Assembly: GCF_014639875.1 (NCBI RefSeq) | Contig: NZ_BMGD01000001.1 | Coordinates: forward strand, 124,001 to 188,000 | Direction of reading: 5' to 3' | Length of the DNA: 64,000 nucleotides | Source: Blastomonas aquatica | GTDB lineage: Bacteria > Pseudomonadota > Alphaproteobacteria > Sphingomonadales > Sphingomonadaceae | Part shown: one piece after another, positions 35,357 through 44,870 of the stretch | Layout of the letters: every line of letters starts with the position of its first letter | Numbering within the stretch: the first letter of the stretch is position 1 | Notes under the pieces: model-generated | The model's input: only the letters and a program-made list of their open reading frames with translations | Database searches by the model: none | What the model was told of the DNA's origin: nothing | Translations under genes and position numbers: made by a program

Positions 35357-36423
35357 CGGATCTTCAACGTCGCAAGACCGGCCAGCGCGAGCACGAGGGA
35401 GATGATCCAGAAGCGCACGACAACGGTCGATTCGGGCCAGCCAAGCTGCTCGAAGTGGTGGTGGATCGGCGCCATGCGGAACACGCGCTTGCCGGTGCGC
35501 TTGAAGAAGAACACCTGGATGATCACCGACATCGCTTCGACCACGAACAGCCCGCCGACGATCCCCAGCACGATTTCGTGATGCGCCGCCACGGCGATGG
35601 CGCCCAGCGCGCCGCCCAGCGCCAGTGATCCGGTGTCGCCCATGAACACTGCAGCTGGCGGTGCGTTGAACCACAGGAATGCCAAGCAAGCACCGATGAT
35701 GCAGCCGCAATAGATCGCGAGATCGCCAACACCGGGAACGTGGGGAATGCCGAGATAGGCAGCGAACTTGGCGTTGCCGGCCAGATAGACGATCACCAAG
35801 AAGGCAAGGCTGGCGATGATCACCGGAAAAGTCGCCAGACCATCGAGGCCATCGGTCAGGTTCACCGCGTTGCCGAACGCCACAATGGTGAACGCGGCGA
35901 AGGGAATGTAAAACAGTCCGAGGTCGAATGGCGGATAGTTGATGAACGGCACGTACAGCAACGTTCCGGTCTCACGCAGGATGATCCAGCTGGCAACGCC
36001 TGCGATAATGAACTCGCCCAGCAACCGCACCCGGCCCGGGACGCCCTTGTGGCTGGCCTTGCGCACCTTGTCATAATCATCGAGGAACCCGATCAGTCCG
36101 AAGCCCAATGTCACAGCGAGGCAGGCCCAGACGAAGCTGCTCGACAGGTCCATCCACAGCAATACAGAGATTGTCAGCGAGATCAGGATCATCAGCCCGC
36201 CCATGGTCGGCGTCCCGCGCTTGGCGAGATGGGTCTGCGGACCATCGGTGCGGATCGGCTGACCCTTGCCCTGGCGCGTGCGCAACATCACGATGAAACG
36301 CGGACCAATCAGCATGCCGATGATCAGTGCGGTAATGATCGCCGCGCCCGAGCGGAAGCTCAGATAGCGGATGAGGTTCAGCGGCCCCTCGAAATCCATG
36401 TATTGCGCCAGAAGATACAGCAT
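35353..36423 (-). CDS. mraY: Phospho-MurNAc-pentapeptide translocase MraY
   Basis: MraY transfers phospho-MurNAc-pentapeptide to undecaprenyl phosphate, forming lipid I at the inner membrane. The 356-residue protein has ten membrane segments. The aspartate motifs FLDDYDK and [10 protein letters not shown] are present, as is the cytoplasmic [14 protein letters not shown] chose ATG 36423 ([20 protein letters not shown]), which shares one base with the murF stop. Confidence 0.97.
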   Translation of the reverse strand: MLYLLAQYMDFEGPLNLIRYLSFRSGAAIITALIIGMLIGPRFIVMLRTRQGKGQPIRTDGPQTHLAKRGTPTMGGLMILISLTISVLLWMDLSSSFVWACLAVTLGFGLIGFLDDYDKVRKASHKGVPGRVRLLGEFIIAGVASWIILRETGTLLYVPFINYPPFDLGLFYIPFAAFTIVAFGNAVNLTDGLDGLATFPVIIASLAFLVIVYLAGNAKFAAYLGIPHVPGVGDLAIYCGCIIGACLAFLWFNAPPAAVFMGDTGSLALGGALGAIAVAAHHEIVLGIVGGLFVVEAMSVIIQVFFFKRTGKRVFRMAPIHHHFEQLGWPESTVVVRFWIISLVLALAGLATLKIR

Positions 36424-37841
36424 CAAACCCCCTCCTGCGCCAAAGCGCCGCCTGCCGGCATCTGTGCCAGCCCGCGCACCAGCGCAGATAATCCCACGGA
36501 ATTGGACCCCTTGACGAGCACGGCGTCGCCATCGGCCAATATTGCTTGCAGCGCGGCCAGCGCCGCATCGGCGGCGGGCACATGCGCGATTGTTCCGTGC
36601 CACTCAAGCGATTTGGCAAGCGCATCGGCAAGGGGTGCCATTTCATCGCCGACCAGAACGAGCGAGGCGATGTTGGCGGCGATCACCGGCGCGGCAAGCG
36701 CGGCGTGATAATGATCCGAGGTCTCCCCCATCTCCTTCATCGCGCCAAGCACCGCGATCCGGCGCGGCGCGGTTTCGCGGCCCAGTTGCGCGAGCGTGGC
36801 GGCCATTGAGGCGGGGTTGGCGTTGTACGCCTCGTCGATCAGCAGCGCACTGCCACCATCGGGGGTCGCGATCGTCAGTCGCTCACCGCGCCCGGCCATT
36901 CCGGGCAGGTTGGCAAGCGCGAGGCCCGCGACCGCAAGGTCTCCGCCTGCAGCCTCGATCGCGGCCATCACCGCAAGGGCGTTCATCACCCAGTGGTCGC
37001 CGGGGGCTGCAATGCGGAAGCACAGCCGTGCCTCACCGATCTGCGCGGTGACCAGCGAACCGCCCTCGATCGCAGCGATGCTGTCGATCAGCCGCGCCTC
37101 GCTGTCGTCCTGCGTGCCGAAGCGGACGATGGCATCGGTGCACGCTTTTGATGCGGCGTAAAGGCGCGGAAAATGACGATTATCGTGCGGCAGAATGGCG
37201 GTTCCGCCTGGCTCCAGCCCCTGGAAAATTTCGGCCTTGGCATCGGCGATGCCCTCCTCGCCATTTGCGAAGTTGCCGATATGCGCTGGCGCGATGGTGG
37301 TGATGACCGCGATATGCGGACGAACGATGCGGGTTAGTTCAGCGAGTTCGCCGGTGTGGTTCATTCCCATCTCGAACACACCGAAGCGCGCGTCACGCGG
37401 CATCCGGGCGAGGCTCAAGGGCACGCCGACGTGGTTGTTGTAGCTTTTCACCGATCGGTGCGCGCAGCCCGGTGCCATCCGGTCGAGCGCGTGGAACAGC
37501 GCCTCTTTCGTTCCGGTCTTGCCCGCAGAGCCGGTAACGCCAATGATCTTCGCAGCGCTGCGGTCGCGCGCCGCACGGCCCAGCGCGGTTAGCGCAGCGG
37601 CGCTATCGGGCACCCGAACATGCGGATGATCGATAGGCTGTTCGGTGATCACACCTGCAGCGCCCGCCGCGATGGCCTTGTCGATGAACCGGTGGCCGTC
37701 GGTCTCCTCGCCGCGCATCGCGACGAACAGATCACCCGGCACGATCTCGCGCGAGTCGAAAGCGACGCCGGTGACGGCGAAGTCAGCGCTAGCCGAGCCG
37801 CCGGTCGCTTGCGCGATCTCTTGTGATGTCCAGAGGTTCAT
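36423..37841 (-). CDS. murF: UDP-MurNAc-tripeptide--D-Ala-D-Ala ligase
   Basis: MurF adds the D-Ala-D-Ala dipeptide made by Ddl. The 472-residue protein has the Mur-ligase P-loop [12 protein letters not shown] near residue 109, the [15 protein letters not shown] motif, IAPAHIGNF and the C-terminal [10 protein letters not shown] and [10 protein letters not shown]. It starts directly after the palindromic repeat that separates it from murE, so unlike most dcw genes it is not overlapped by its upstream neighbour. It is coupled to mraY downstream. Confidence 0.97.
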   Translation of the reverse strand: MNLWTSQEIAQATGGSASADFAVTGVAFDSREIVPGDLFVAMRGEETDGHRFIDKAIAAGAAGVITEQPIDHPHVRVPDSAAALTALGRAARDRSAAKIIGVTGSAGKTGTKEALFHALDRMAPGCAHRSVKSYNNHVGVPLSLARMPRDARFGVFEMGMNHTGELAELTRIVRPHIAVITTIAPAHIGNFANGEEGIADAKAEIFQGLEPGGTAILPHDNRHFPRLYAASKACTDAIVRFGTQDDSEARLIDSIAAIEGGSLVTAQIGEARLCFRIAAPGDHWVMNALAVMAAIEAAGGDLAVAGLALANLPGMAGRGERLTIATPDGGSALLIDEAYNANPASMAATLAQLGRETAPRRIAVLGAMKEMGETSDHYHAALAAPVIAANIASLVLVGDEMAPLADALAKSLEWHGTIAHVPAADAALAALQAILADGDAVLVKGSNSVGLSALVRGLAQMPAGGALAQEGV

Positions 37842-37845
37842 TTAT

Positions 37846-38026
37846 CCTCTCCCCTTGCGGGAGAGGAAAGACTTGGCTTGGCAGCTTGCTGCCTAGCAAG
37901 TCTTGGAGAGGGGGAAGCGAGCGCGAACCGACGGTTGCGCCCGGCCGCGTTCACCCTCTCCCGGCTTCGACTAGGCAGCAAAGCTGCCAAGTCTGCGCAG
38001 CCCTCCCCCGTCAAGGGGGAGGGGTA
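37846..38026. repeat. Composite palindromic repeat between murE and murF
   Basis: The 202-bp murE-murF gap is almost wholly palindromic. CCTCTCCC and GGGAGAGG (37846-37866) form a hairpin. AAGACTTG (37868-37875) and CAAGTCTT (37897-37904) enclose GGCAGC-TT-GCTGCC. A second, inverted GGCAGC-AAA-GCTGCC occurs near 37975-37990. CCTCCCCC and GGGGGAGG close the right end near 38026. The CCTCTCCC and GGAGAGGGGGA arms are shared with the murB/ddl element, so both belong to one repeat family with different cores. Confidence 0.75.
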
Positions 38027-38043
38027 AAGAAGCGACACTCCCC

Positions 38044-39483
38044 TCACGCTGCGCACTCGCGTGCGACCTGGACGTCGTCGAACGGCAACACGCGCAAAGT
38101 GTCTCCGGCACCAACGATCTGGCCCTGTTCGTGCCCCTTGCCCGCGAGCAGCACGATATCGTTCGCGCCTGCCATAGCCACCGCAGCGGCAATCGCCTCG
38201 CGGCGTCCGCCAATCTCGGTAGCATCTCCAGCCGCCGCCATAATCGCGGCGCGGATCGCCGCCGGGTCTTCCGACCGCGGATTGTCGTCGGTGACGATCA
38301 CCACATCGGACAGGTCGCTGGCAACCTTGCCCATTTGCGGGCGCTTGCCGATGTCGCGATCGCCGCCTGCGCCGAACAAGGTGATCAGCCTTCCGGTAAC
38401 ATGCGGACGCAGCGCCTCGATTGCGGCCTGCAGCCCATCGGGGGTGTGCGCATAATCCACATAGACCGGCGCGCCCGCGCGAGTGATCACCGCGCGCTCG
38501 AGCCGTCCGCGCACCGGCTGGAGGCGGCCCAGATGATCGAACACCTGCCTGGGGTCTCCGCCAGCCGCAATGATGATCCCTGCAGAGACCAGGGCATTGG
38601 CAGCCTGATACGCGCCGATCAGCGGCAGGGTGACTTTCACCTCTTTGCCATCATGCGCCAACAGCAGCTGCTGGCCCAACTGGGTGGGCGTGCGGCTGAT
38701 CAGCCGGATCGCCTCGCCCGCCATACCGACGGTCAGCAGGGTCAGCCCGCGCGTCTTGGCGCGGTCGATCACCTGGTCCGAATATTCGTCATCCGCCCAG
38801 ACGACGACGCTGCCGCCATCGACGACAACCTCGTCGATCAGCCGCATCTTGGCCTCGAAATAGGCCTCCATCGTGCCGTGGTAATCGAGGTGATCGCGGC
38901 TGAGGTTGGTGAAGGCCCCGACCTGCACTGGCAGGCCCTCGGTACGGAACTGCGACAATCCGTGGCTCGATGCCTCGAAGATCGCATGGGTGACGCCTTC
39001 GCGTGCCAGCCCGGACATGTTTCCCAGGAACGTCACGATATCGGGCGTGGTGAGGCCGGTGGACGACTGGTCGACCGATGTGGTCACCCCCAGCGTGCCG
39101 ATCGAGGCGGCGTTATGCCCCGCCATCCGCCACAATTGGCGGGTCATCTCGGCGGTCGAGGTCTTGCCGTTGGTGCCGGTGACGGCCGCAACGTGCGCGG
39201 GAACAGGCGTGAAGAAGCGCGCGGCGATCTGCGCAAAGGCACGGCGGGGCTCGGCGTCGGCGATGTGGACTGCACCGGCAACGGTGGCACCGGGTGCGGC
39301 AACGATGGCGACCGCGCCTGCAGCGACAGCATCGGCGATGAAATCTTCGCCGTTGAAGCGCGCCCCGGCGAAGGCACCGAACACGGTGCCGGGAGCAACC
39401 TTGCGATGATCGATGGCAAATCCGGTCACCGTGAGCGCGGCATCACTGCCCGTCATTCCAGGAACCAGTTCACCCAATTTCAT
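38044..39483 (-). CDS. murE: UDP-MurNAc-L-Ala-D-Glu--meso-DAP ligase
   Basis: MurE adds the third stem-peptide residue. The 479-residue protein has the P-loop GTNGKTST at 103-110, SSHGLSQFR, NLSRDHLDYHGTME with the carbamylated-lysine region, and the specificity motif DNPR at 400-403. DNPR indicates meso-diaminopimelate, not lysine, and so a Gram-negative type wall. I chose ATG 39483 (MKLGELVPGM). About 100 bp without notable features separate it from ftsI, and a repeat-filled gap separates it from murF. Confidence 0.97.
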   Translation of the reverse strand: MKLGELVPGMTGSDAALTVTGFAIDHRKVAPGTVFGAFAGARFNGEDFIADAVAAGAVAIVAAPGATVAGAVHIADAEPRRAFAQIAARFFTPVPAHVAAVTGTNGKTSTAEMTRQLWRMAGHNAASIGTLGVTTSVDQSSTGLTTPDIVTFLGNMSGLAREGVTHAIFEASSHGLSQFRTEGLPVQVGAFTNLSRDHLDYHGTMEAYFEAKMRLIDEVVVDGGSVVVWADDEYSDQVIDRAKTRGLTLLTVGMAGEAIRLISRTPTQLGQQLLLAHDGKEVKVTLPLIGAYQAANALVSAGIIIAAGGDPRQVFDHLGRLQPVRGRLERAVITRAGAPVYVDYAHTPDGLQAAIEALRPHVTGRLITLFGAGGDRDIGKRPQMGKVASDLSDVVIVTDDNPRSEDPAAIRAAIMAAAGDATEIGGRREAIAAAVAMAGANDIVLLAGKGHEQGQIVGAGDTLRVLPFDDVQVARECAA

Positions 39484-39581
39484 TGCTTTACCCTTTGACC
39501 GACCCTGAAAATCCCCGCCTCCTCTATGTCTGGCCCTCACAGATGCAACCCCCTGCATCGCGTGGACCCATGTATGTTCAC

Positions 39582-41306
39582 CTATGCCGGGTCCTCCGAC
39601 TTGGTCTTGGCGGCCGCCTTGACCGGAGCCTTCCAAAGCAGCGGCATCAATTCGGACACGTCGACATCGCGGCGGTCGTCGGGGATGATGCCGAGCATCG
39701 GCCCGATGCGAGGCACCAGCCGCGCCACCACCGGCGCTGCGGTCCAGCCTGCCGTGCGCTGGAAGGACGAGGCCTGGTTGCCTGCGGGTTCATCGATCAT
39801 GATCAGCACCACGAAACGCGGCGCGTCCATCGGGAAAACCGCAGCGAAGGTCGCGACAACCGAGCTGCGCTTGTAACCGCCCGCACCCGGCTTTTCCGCC
39901 GACCCGGTCTTGCCGCCGACGCGGAAGCCCGGGGCTTCCGCCTTGCGGCCGGTACCATCGCGCACGATCATCCGCAGCAGCTGGTTCATCCGCGCACTGG
40001 TCGATGCCTTGAACACCCGTTCGCCGCGCGGAACATCGCGCGGAGCGAGCTTCAGCAGCGTTGCGGGGCGATACACCCCGCCATTGACCATCGCGGCATA
40101 GGCGCTGGCCAGATGCAGCGGGCTGACCGCGATGCCATGGCCATAGCCCACGGTCATGTTCGTGAGGCGCCCCCAGCTCGCAGGCCACAAGGGCTTGACG
40201 GTTTCGCGCAGGTTGATCTCGGCAGGCCGGTCGAAATGCAGCTTGCGCATCACCGCCTGCAGCCGCTCGGGGCCAAGTTCATCGGCGATCTGCGCGGTGA
40301 CGATGTTCGAGCTGTGCACCAGCGTTTCGGGTACGTTGAGCCAGCGGCCCGACGAGTGCGAATCGCGGATCTGGAAGCCGCCAACGCGTAAGGGACGGCT
40401 GGCATCGTAACGCCGTGACAGATCGGTGACGGTGCCTGCATCGATTGCGGCGGCCACGGTCAACGGCTTGAACGTCGAGCCGAGCTCGAAGAAACGGTAG
40501 GTGACCTGGTTGGCCTCGAACGCTGCGCTGCTGGCATCGAACTGGTTGGGGTTGAAGCTGGGCAAAGATGTCATCGCCATGACCTCGCCGGTCTCGACGT
40601 CGAGCACAACGCCAGCAGCCGCCTTGGCATCATAGGATTTCATTGCACGGCCAAGCTCGTCCTCGAGCGCAGCCTGCACGCGGATATCGATCGACAGCGC
40701 CGAGGGTGTCAGGCGGAGCTTTGGATCGATCAGCTCGGCATCCATCGCGCGTTCCATGCCCGAGACGCCATGGCCATCGGGGTGGACATAGCCCAGCACA
40801 TGCGCCGCCAATTGCAGCTGCGGATAGAAGCGTTCCTTCTCGCGCGGGAACTCGATGCCGACCTCGCCCAGTGCATGGACGCGGTTGACCTCTTCGGGCA
40901 CCGCGCGGTGCCGCAGATAAGTGGGTTTGGTGCGGCTTAGCAGCTTGAGAAAGCGCTCTTCGCTGGTGTCCGGAAAGATCTGCGCCAGCTTGCCAGCAAG
41001 CACCTTGCGGTCTCCGATCAGCCTTTCAGGCACCACACGGATGGCATATCCGTTGATCGTCCGCGCCAGCGGCACGCCGTTGCGATCGACGATATCGCCG
41101 CGACCCGGATCGACCAGCGCCGAGCGTGTCGCGGCCTGGGCCTGCTCACCAAATACGCCGATAAAGGTCAGCCGGAGCAGGATCGCGCCGACACCGATGC
41201 CGAACAGCGCGAGCACAGCGACCAGCCGCACCTGGGCCGTGAGCGTCATGTGCTGACGCTTGCTGGCCAGGCGGACCCTGTGGCTGCCGGATGCGAGCGC
41301 GGTCAT
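39582..41306 (-). CDS. ftsI: Septal peptidoglycan transpeptidase FtsI (PBP3)
   Basis: FtsI crosslinks septal peptidoglycan. The 574-residue class B penicillin-binding protein has a short cytoplasmic tail, one membrane helix (about residues 25-46) and the three active-site motifs: S277-T-F-K280, S332-S-N334 and K466-T-G-S469. The N-terminal pedestal domain contains DPGRGDIVDRNGVPLA. Its start overlaps the ftsL stop by four bases. Confidence 0.97.
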   Translation of the reverse strand: MTALASGSHRVRLASKRQHMTLTAQVRLVAVLALFGIGVGAILLRLTFIGVFGEQAQAATRSALVDPGRGDIVDRNGVPLARTINGYAIRVVPERLIGDRKVLAGKLAQIFPDTSEERFLKLLSRTKPTYLRHRAVPEEVNRVHALGEVGIEFPREKERFYPQLQLAAHVLGYVHPDGHGVSGMERAMDAELIDPKLRLTPSALSIDIRVQAALEDELGRAMKSYDAKAAAGVVLDVETGEVMAMTSLPSFNPNQFDASSAAFEANQVTYRFFELGSTFKPLTVAAAIDAGTVTDLSRRYDASRPLRVGGFQIRDSHSSGRWLNVPETLVHSSNIVTAQIADELGPERLQAVMRKLHFDRPAEINLRETVKPLWPASWGRLTNMTVGYGHGIAVSPLHLASAYAAMVNGGVYRPATLLKLAPRDVPRGERVFKASTSARMNQLLRMIVRDGTGRKAEAPGFRVGGKTGSAEKPGAGGYKRSSVVATFAAVFPMDAPRFVVLIMIDEPAGNQASSFQRTAGWTAAPVVARLVPRIGPMLGIIPDDRRDVDVSELMPLLWKAPVKAAAKTKSEDPA

Positions 41307-41914
41307 TGGCCCCCCGTACTCTTCAATTCGGCATCCGCCTGTTTGTTGATCCGATCGAGCAGCCGGTCATCGAGCAGACGGCGCCCTTCGGTCTTGGTCT
41401 CGGGCGTTGCTGCGTCGCGGATCGCAGCCTTGGGCGATGTCGTCGCTGCGGTGGCGGCGCGTGCCGGGCTGATGATCGCAATGCTGGCCGCGACCGACAG
41501 CGGCGCAGGCGTCTTGACGGTGGTGGCGGCAAGCTCGGATGGCTTGATCGCGGCAGGCTCGGCCTGCGGCTTGATCGTCATTGCGGCAACGCGCACTGGC
41601 TTGTCGAGTTCGCGCATCTCGTCGCCGAGATTGGCAAGCTCGCGCTCGCCATCCAGATACTGCGCCGCACTGGGCGCTTCATAGCCATATTCGAGGTCGT
41701 TCCACATCGCGAGCTGGGTCAGGCTGGCGCGGGTGGCGAATTCGGTTTCAAGATAGCGGATTTCGGCGCGGGTGCGCAGGATATCACGCTCGGTCCGGGT
41801 CAGGTCGCTACGCAGTGTCGCGACGCTGAGCGACAGCGGATACAACGCGATCGCCACGATAAAGATCAGCGCGATCCAGCCGATGGCCTTGAGGCGTTTG
41901 ACTGCCAGAATCAT
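41303..41914 (-). CDS. ftsL: Cell division protein FtsL
   Basis: FtsL is a small bitopic divisome protein that acts with FtsB/FtsQ to activate FtsWI. The 203-residue product has one N-terminal membrane helix ([20 protein letters not shown]) followed by a coiled-coil region with heptads ([21 protein letters not shown], about residues 31-50). The C-terminal half (about 110-203) is Ala/Thr/Pro-rich and makes the protein roughly twice the E. coli length. Identity rests on topology and position between rsmH and ftsI, with four-base overlaps on both sides. Confidence 0.9.
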   Translation of the reverse strand: MILAVKRLKAIGWIALIFIVAIALYPLSLSVATLRSDLTRTERDILRTRAEIRYLETEFATRASLTQLAMWNDLEYGYEAPSAAQYLDGERELANLGDEMRELDKPVRVAAMTIKPQAEPAAIKPSELAATTVKTPAPLSVAASIAIISPARAATAATTSPKAAIRDAATPETKTEGRRLLDDRLLDRINKQADAELKSTGGQ

Positions 41915-42906
41915 GCTGCCCGCCTTTCCGCATCATCTGCAGCGCCCCACGCCGGGGCGTCGCTGCGGACCGCGACCCGCAAGGTGGCCGAACGCGCGCG
42001 GGGGTTGCGCGCGCATTCGGCCTCGCCCGCCCGGGTCGGCCTGGCGGGTTTCTCGAAACTGGGGGTCCGGCGCTGGCTGGAAACATCGGGCAGGTGGCGC
42101 GAGCCGGCGCCTTCGCTGCCACTGCGCAGCTTCATGAAGCGCTTGACGATGCGGTCCTCGAGGCTGTGAAAGCTGACCACCGCGAGCCGACCACCAGGGG
42201 CGAGCATCGCCTCGGCCGCAACCAGCCCCTCGCGCAGCTCGTCGAGTTCGCCGTTCACATGGATGCGGATCGCCTGGAAGGTGCGCGTTGCAGGGTCCTT
42301 GGGCGCGCCGGGGCGATAGCCCAGCGCCTTGCGGACCACGGCGGCAAGCTCGAGCGTGCGCTCGAGCGGACGCGCCGCGACGATCGCGCGGGCGATACGG
42401 CGCGACTGGCGCTCTTCGCCGTAGAGATAGAGGATGTCGGCGATATCGGCTTCATCGGCGGTGTTGACGAAGTCCGCTGCGCTGAGCCCGTCCTGACCCA
42501 TGCGCATATCGAGCGGGCCATCGGACTGGAACGAGAAGCCGCGTCCCGCCTGATCGAGCTGCATCGACGAGACGCCGATATCGAAGACGATGCCGTTGAC
42601 CTCAGTCACGCCTGCATCGCGAAGTACATTGGCGAGTTGCGAGAAGCGCGCGGCATGAAACACGAACCGGCCATCGCTTTCGCTCGCCAGCTCTGCGCCT
42701 GCGGGCGCGGCATCGGGGTCGCGGTCCAGCCCATGAACCTGTGCGCCTGCAGCCAGCATCGCGCGGCTGTATCCGCCTGCGCCGAAGGTCGCATCAACGT
42801 GCACCTCGCCTTGCGCAATCGCGAGGCCGTCGAGCACTTCGGCGAGCAGCACGGGGACATGCGGGGCCTGGCCTGCATCAGCCGGTGGGGTTTCGCGGCG
42901 CGCCAT
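41911..42906 (-). CDS. rsmH: 16S rRNA m4C1402 methyltransferase RsmH (MraW)
   Basis: RsmH methylates N4 of C1402 in 16S rRNA using SAM. The 331-residue protein starts with [12 protein letters not shown], then the SAM-binding [42 protein letters not shown] and the C-terminal [16 protein letters not shown]. It lies in its standard position, sharing one base with the mraZ stop and four with ftsL. Confidence 0.97.
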   Translation of the reverse strand: MARRETPPADAGQAPHVPVLLAEVLDGLAIAQGEVHVDATFGAGGYSRAMLAAGAQVHGLDRDPDAAPAGAELASESDGRFVFHAARFSQLANVLRDAGVTEVNGIVFDIGVSSMQLDQAGRGFSFQSDGPLDMRMGQDGLSAADFVNTADEADIADILYLYGEERQSRRIARAIVAARPLERTLELAAVVRKALGYRPGAPKDPATRTFQAIRIHVNGELDELREGLVAAEAMLAPGGRLAVVSFHSLEDRIVKRFMKLRSGSEGAGSRHLPDVSSQRRTPSFEKPARPTRAGEAECARNPRARSATLRVAVRSDAPAWGAADDAERRAA

Positions 42907-43400
42907 CAGGCCTTGCCCCCCAGTTCGTCCATCATGAACCGCGCGACATATTGCTGCGAGGCAAGCCGCGGATCATCGAGCGACAGCAGGTGCTCGACTC
43001 CCCAGACGCTGAAATCGGTGCCATTGCCGCTGAAGAACACATGCTTGTCGATACGCGCCATCGCGACCAGCAGCTTAGGCAGGATCAGACGGCCACTGCC
43101 ATCGAACGCGATGCGGAAGGTAGTATTGAAGCGCGATCCGCCGAAAACCTCGGTGCGAAATTCCTCACCCTGTGCGTTCGCGGCTTCCTCGCGCTGCTGC
43201 ATCTGCTGAAGCAGCGATTCGAGTCGGGTGGTGCCGCAGCCCTGCAGGCACTGGCCTTCGGCATTGAAGCTGAGCACCGCAAGACTTTCGCCCTTGCTGG
43301 CATAGATCAGGGGGTTTCGGAAGTTAGCCGGAATGGCCATCCGGCCCTTGGGGTCGATGGTCGTCAGTGCAGAACCGAGAAAGGCACTGATTTCCGCCAC
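42906..43400 (-). CDS. mraZ: Transcriptional regulator MraZ
   Basis: MraZ is the first gene of the dcw cluster and a DNA-binding repressor of it. The 164-residue protein contains two AbrB-like repeats with the DxxGR signature: [15 protein letters not shown] (about residues 14-28) and [14 protein letters not shown] (about 104-117). The start codon is GTG at 43400. About 200 bp upstream lie four GGG-core boxes with a 10-bp period, a likely autoregulatory operator. Confidence 0.96.
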   Translation of the reverse strand: MAEISAFLGSALTTIDPKGRMAIPANFRNPLIYASKGESLAVLSFNAEGQCLQGCGTTRLESLLQQMQQREEAANAQGEEFRTEVFGGSRFNTTFRIAFDGSGRLILPKLLVAMARIDKHVFFSGNGTDFSVWGVEHLLSLDDPRLASQQYVARFMMDELGGKA

Positions 43401-43701
43401 TTGTGAATTGAACCCCTTGTGCCGCGCCGTTGCGTTTCCCTGATCGGTTCGGGGTGCTCAGTTGACGTGCCTGACGATTGCACCACCGTTCCGGCACCCC
43501 GGACGTGGACAACAGCATCAGCCGCCCACCGCGCACGCGCGCTGCAGGCCGATGAGGCACGACAAATGAATTGAACCCCGATTATGCCTAACCATAACAG
43601 GGGAGATTTGGGGATGGAAGGGTTTTTTTGGGGCGAAACCGGTAACTAGGGGGCAATTACTTCAAATTCGGGCCCGATTGAAGTTACCGTGCGACCGACT
43701 G
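43401..43701. other. 301-bp intergenic region upstream of mraZ
   Basis: The region holds the dcw promoter and operator (43581-43633). It also has a 13-bp direct repeat, TGAATTGAACCCC, at 43404-43416 and 43567-43579; one copy abuts the mraZ start codon and the other lies just beyond the -10 box. Between them is a GC-rich stretch with a 78-codon leftward reading frame that I do not consider a gene. Confidence 0.6.
43581..43633 (-). promoter_or_regulatory. Candidate dcw promoter with four MraZ boxes
   Basis: Four boxes with a GGG core lie at 43599-43603 (AGGGG), 43609-43613 (TGGGG), 43619-43623 (AGGGT) and 43629-43633 (TGGGG). Each is separated by exactly five bases. MraZ of E. coli binds TGGGN repeats with 5-nt spacers. 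Read leftward, a -10-like CATAAT (complement of 43581-43586) follows directly, so the boxes would cover the -35 region. No good -35 hexamer is visible. The implied leader before the mraZ GTG is about 170 nt. Confidence 0.65.
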
Positions 43702-44478
43702 TCATGATGTATCCTTGCTTATCAGGTCAGCAATTAGGGTTGCGACAAAGCGCCTGTTGGCGGGCGCCGACTCGGCAGATTCGTTGATCAAGGCAGGATC
43801 CATCAGGTCGGCATCGGCAACCAGCACTGCGCGCCCTCGCCCCCGACGGCAGCGCGCGACATGGCCCTGGTTTTCGATCTCGCAATTTCCGTCCCCGATT
43901 TTCCCCGATAGCGGGGCGAATCGCCCCGGATGAACCAGCAACGCCCCAGAAGGCTTCAGGCGAACCGAACCGAGTTCAGGATCGAGCAGCTCGATCCCCC
44001 AATGCCTGAGCAGCGGCGACATCAATGAACTGCGCAAGGGCCCCTGCGGATCGCCCAGCCCCCTTCCACCAGCCCATTCGAGCACAGGATCGGCAAATAG
44101 CAACAGCCTGCCCCCGCCGCGGACATAATCGTCCAGCGCCACCAGGTCTTGCGGAGGCAGGGCGCGCGGCTGCACCAGGACCGCTAGGTCCGCCCCGTCC
44201 AGCACATCACCGTCCAGCGCATCGGCCACCACCAGATCGTGCGCAGCCTTGAGGTCTTCATGCAGCGGATGCGGATTGCTTTTGCCTGCGATCATCGCTG
44301 TCAGGTCGACGCCATCGCCGTGGACCAGCGGCAGACTGCTCATCAACACGACCCGCATCCTAGGAGTTGAAGGGACAAGCGATGCGGGGTCTTCGGTCCC
44401 GGCGTTACCGGCCGGCACCTGCGAACATGCCACCATCAGCAACATGGCACCAGCCGCAACCAGCGGGCGAAGGATCAT
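43702..44478 (-). CDS. GldG-like domain lipoprotein
   Basis: The 258-residue protein begins with a lipoprotein-type signal (PLVAAGAMLLMVACSQ, Cys18). The body resembles the Rossmann-like domain of GldG/ABC-type uncharacterised transport proteins: VVLMSSLPLVHGDG, ADLAVLVQPRALPPQDLVALDDYV and GGRLLLFADPVLEW, then a late GRGRAVLVADADLMDP. Full-length GldG proteins belong to gliding or ABC export systems, but no ATPase or permease gene is nearby. The ATG overlaps the stop of the preceding small membrane protein by four bases. Function unknown. Confidence 0.75.
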   Translation of the reverse strand: MILRPLVAAGAMLLMVACSQVPAGNAGTEDPASLVPSTPRMRVVLMSSLPLVHGDGVDLTAMIAGKSNPHPLHEDLKAAHDLVVADALDGDVLDGADLAVLVQPRALPPQDLVALDDYVRGGGRLLLFADPVLEWAGGRGLGDPQGPLRSSLMSPLLRHWGIELLDPELGSVRLKPSGALLVHPGRFAPLSGKIGDGNCEIENQGHVARCRRGRGRAVLVADADLMDPALINESAESAPANRRFVATLIADLISKDTS

Positions 44479-44855
44479 TGCTGGGGAGGGGGAGGATTGC
44501 CCGATTGCAGATCAGGTTGGAGTTCACCGACCACGGGCGTCTGCCCACCCGTGCTGTGCTGCCTGCCCTCTGCGGGAAGATCGGGGACCACACCCAGATC
44601 GACCAGCGGCTCGCTCGCCGCTGGGGCTTGCACCACGGGCGGTGCGGCAGGCTCGAGCGTGCCGGGGACAGTTGCCACCATGTCATCGAACGGAGGCTCG
44701 CCGCTCGCGCGCTGCAAAAGCATATCGGCAAGCGCAACCATCACCAGCACGGCGAAGATTCCCGCAATGCCGATCTGCAACCGATGCATGATCGGGTTGC
44801 CTGCTGCCGTGCGGGCTGGATTGCGAGCGATGTTGCGGGCTTTCTCAGCGACCAT
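44475..44855 (-). CDS. Small single-pass membrane protein with Pro-rich tail
   Basis: The 126-residue protein has a basic N-terminus (ARNIARNPARTAAGN), one membrane helix (IGIAGIFAVLVMVALADMLL, about residues 29-48) and a Pro/Gln-rich, probably extended periplasmic tail ending NPPPPQQ. A second possible start is Met23, directly before the helix. It lies 15 bp after cysK and is coupled to the GldG-like gene by a four-base overlap. I recognise no family; a partner role for the GldG-like lipoprotein is an inference. Confidence 0.65.
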   Translation of the reverse strand: MVAEKARNIARNPARTAAGNPIMHRLQIGIAGIFAVLVMVALADMLLQRASGEPPFDDMVATVPGTLEPAAPPVVQAPAASEPLVDLGVVPDLPAEGRQHSTGGQTPVVGELQPDLQSGNPPPPQQ

Positions 44856-44870
44856 GAGGCACGGTATAGG

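Noticed and set aside
29056-38026. Palindromic repeats considered as a CRISPR array or insertion-sequence ends
   Set aside because: Copies are too few, of unequal spacing and lack unique spacers; no transposase gene or target-site duplication is visible.
43324-43560. 78-codon leftward frame across the mraZ start and leader
   Set aside because: It overlaps mraZ out of frame, has no homology I can see, and most of it lies in the presumed untranslated leader.
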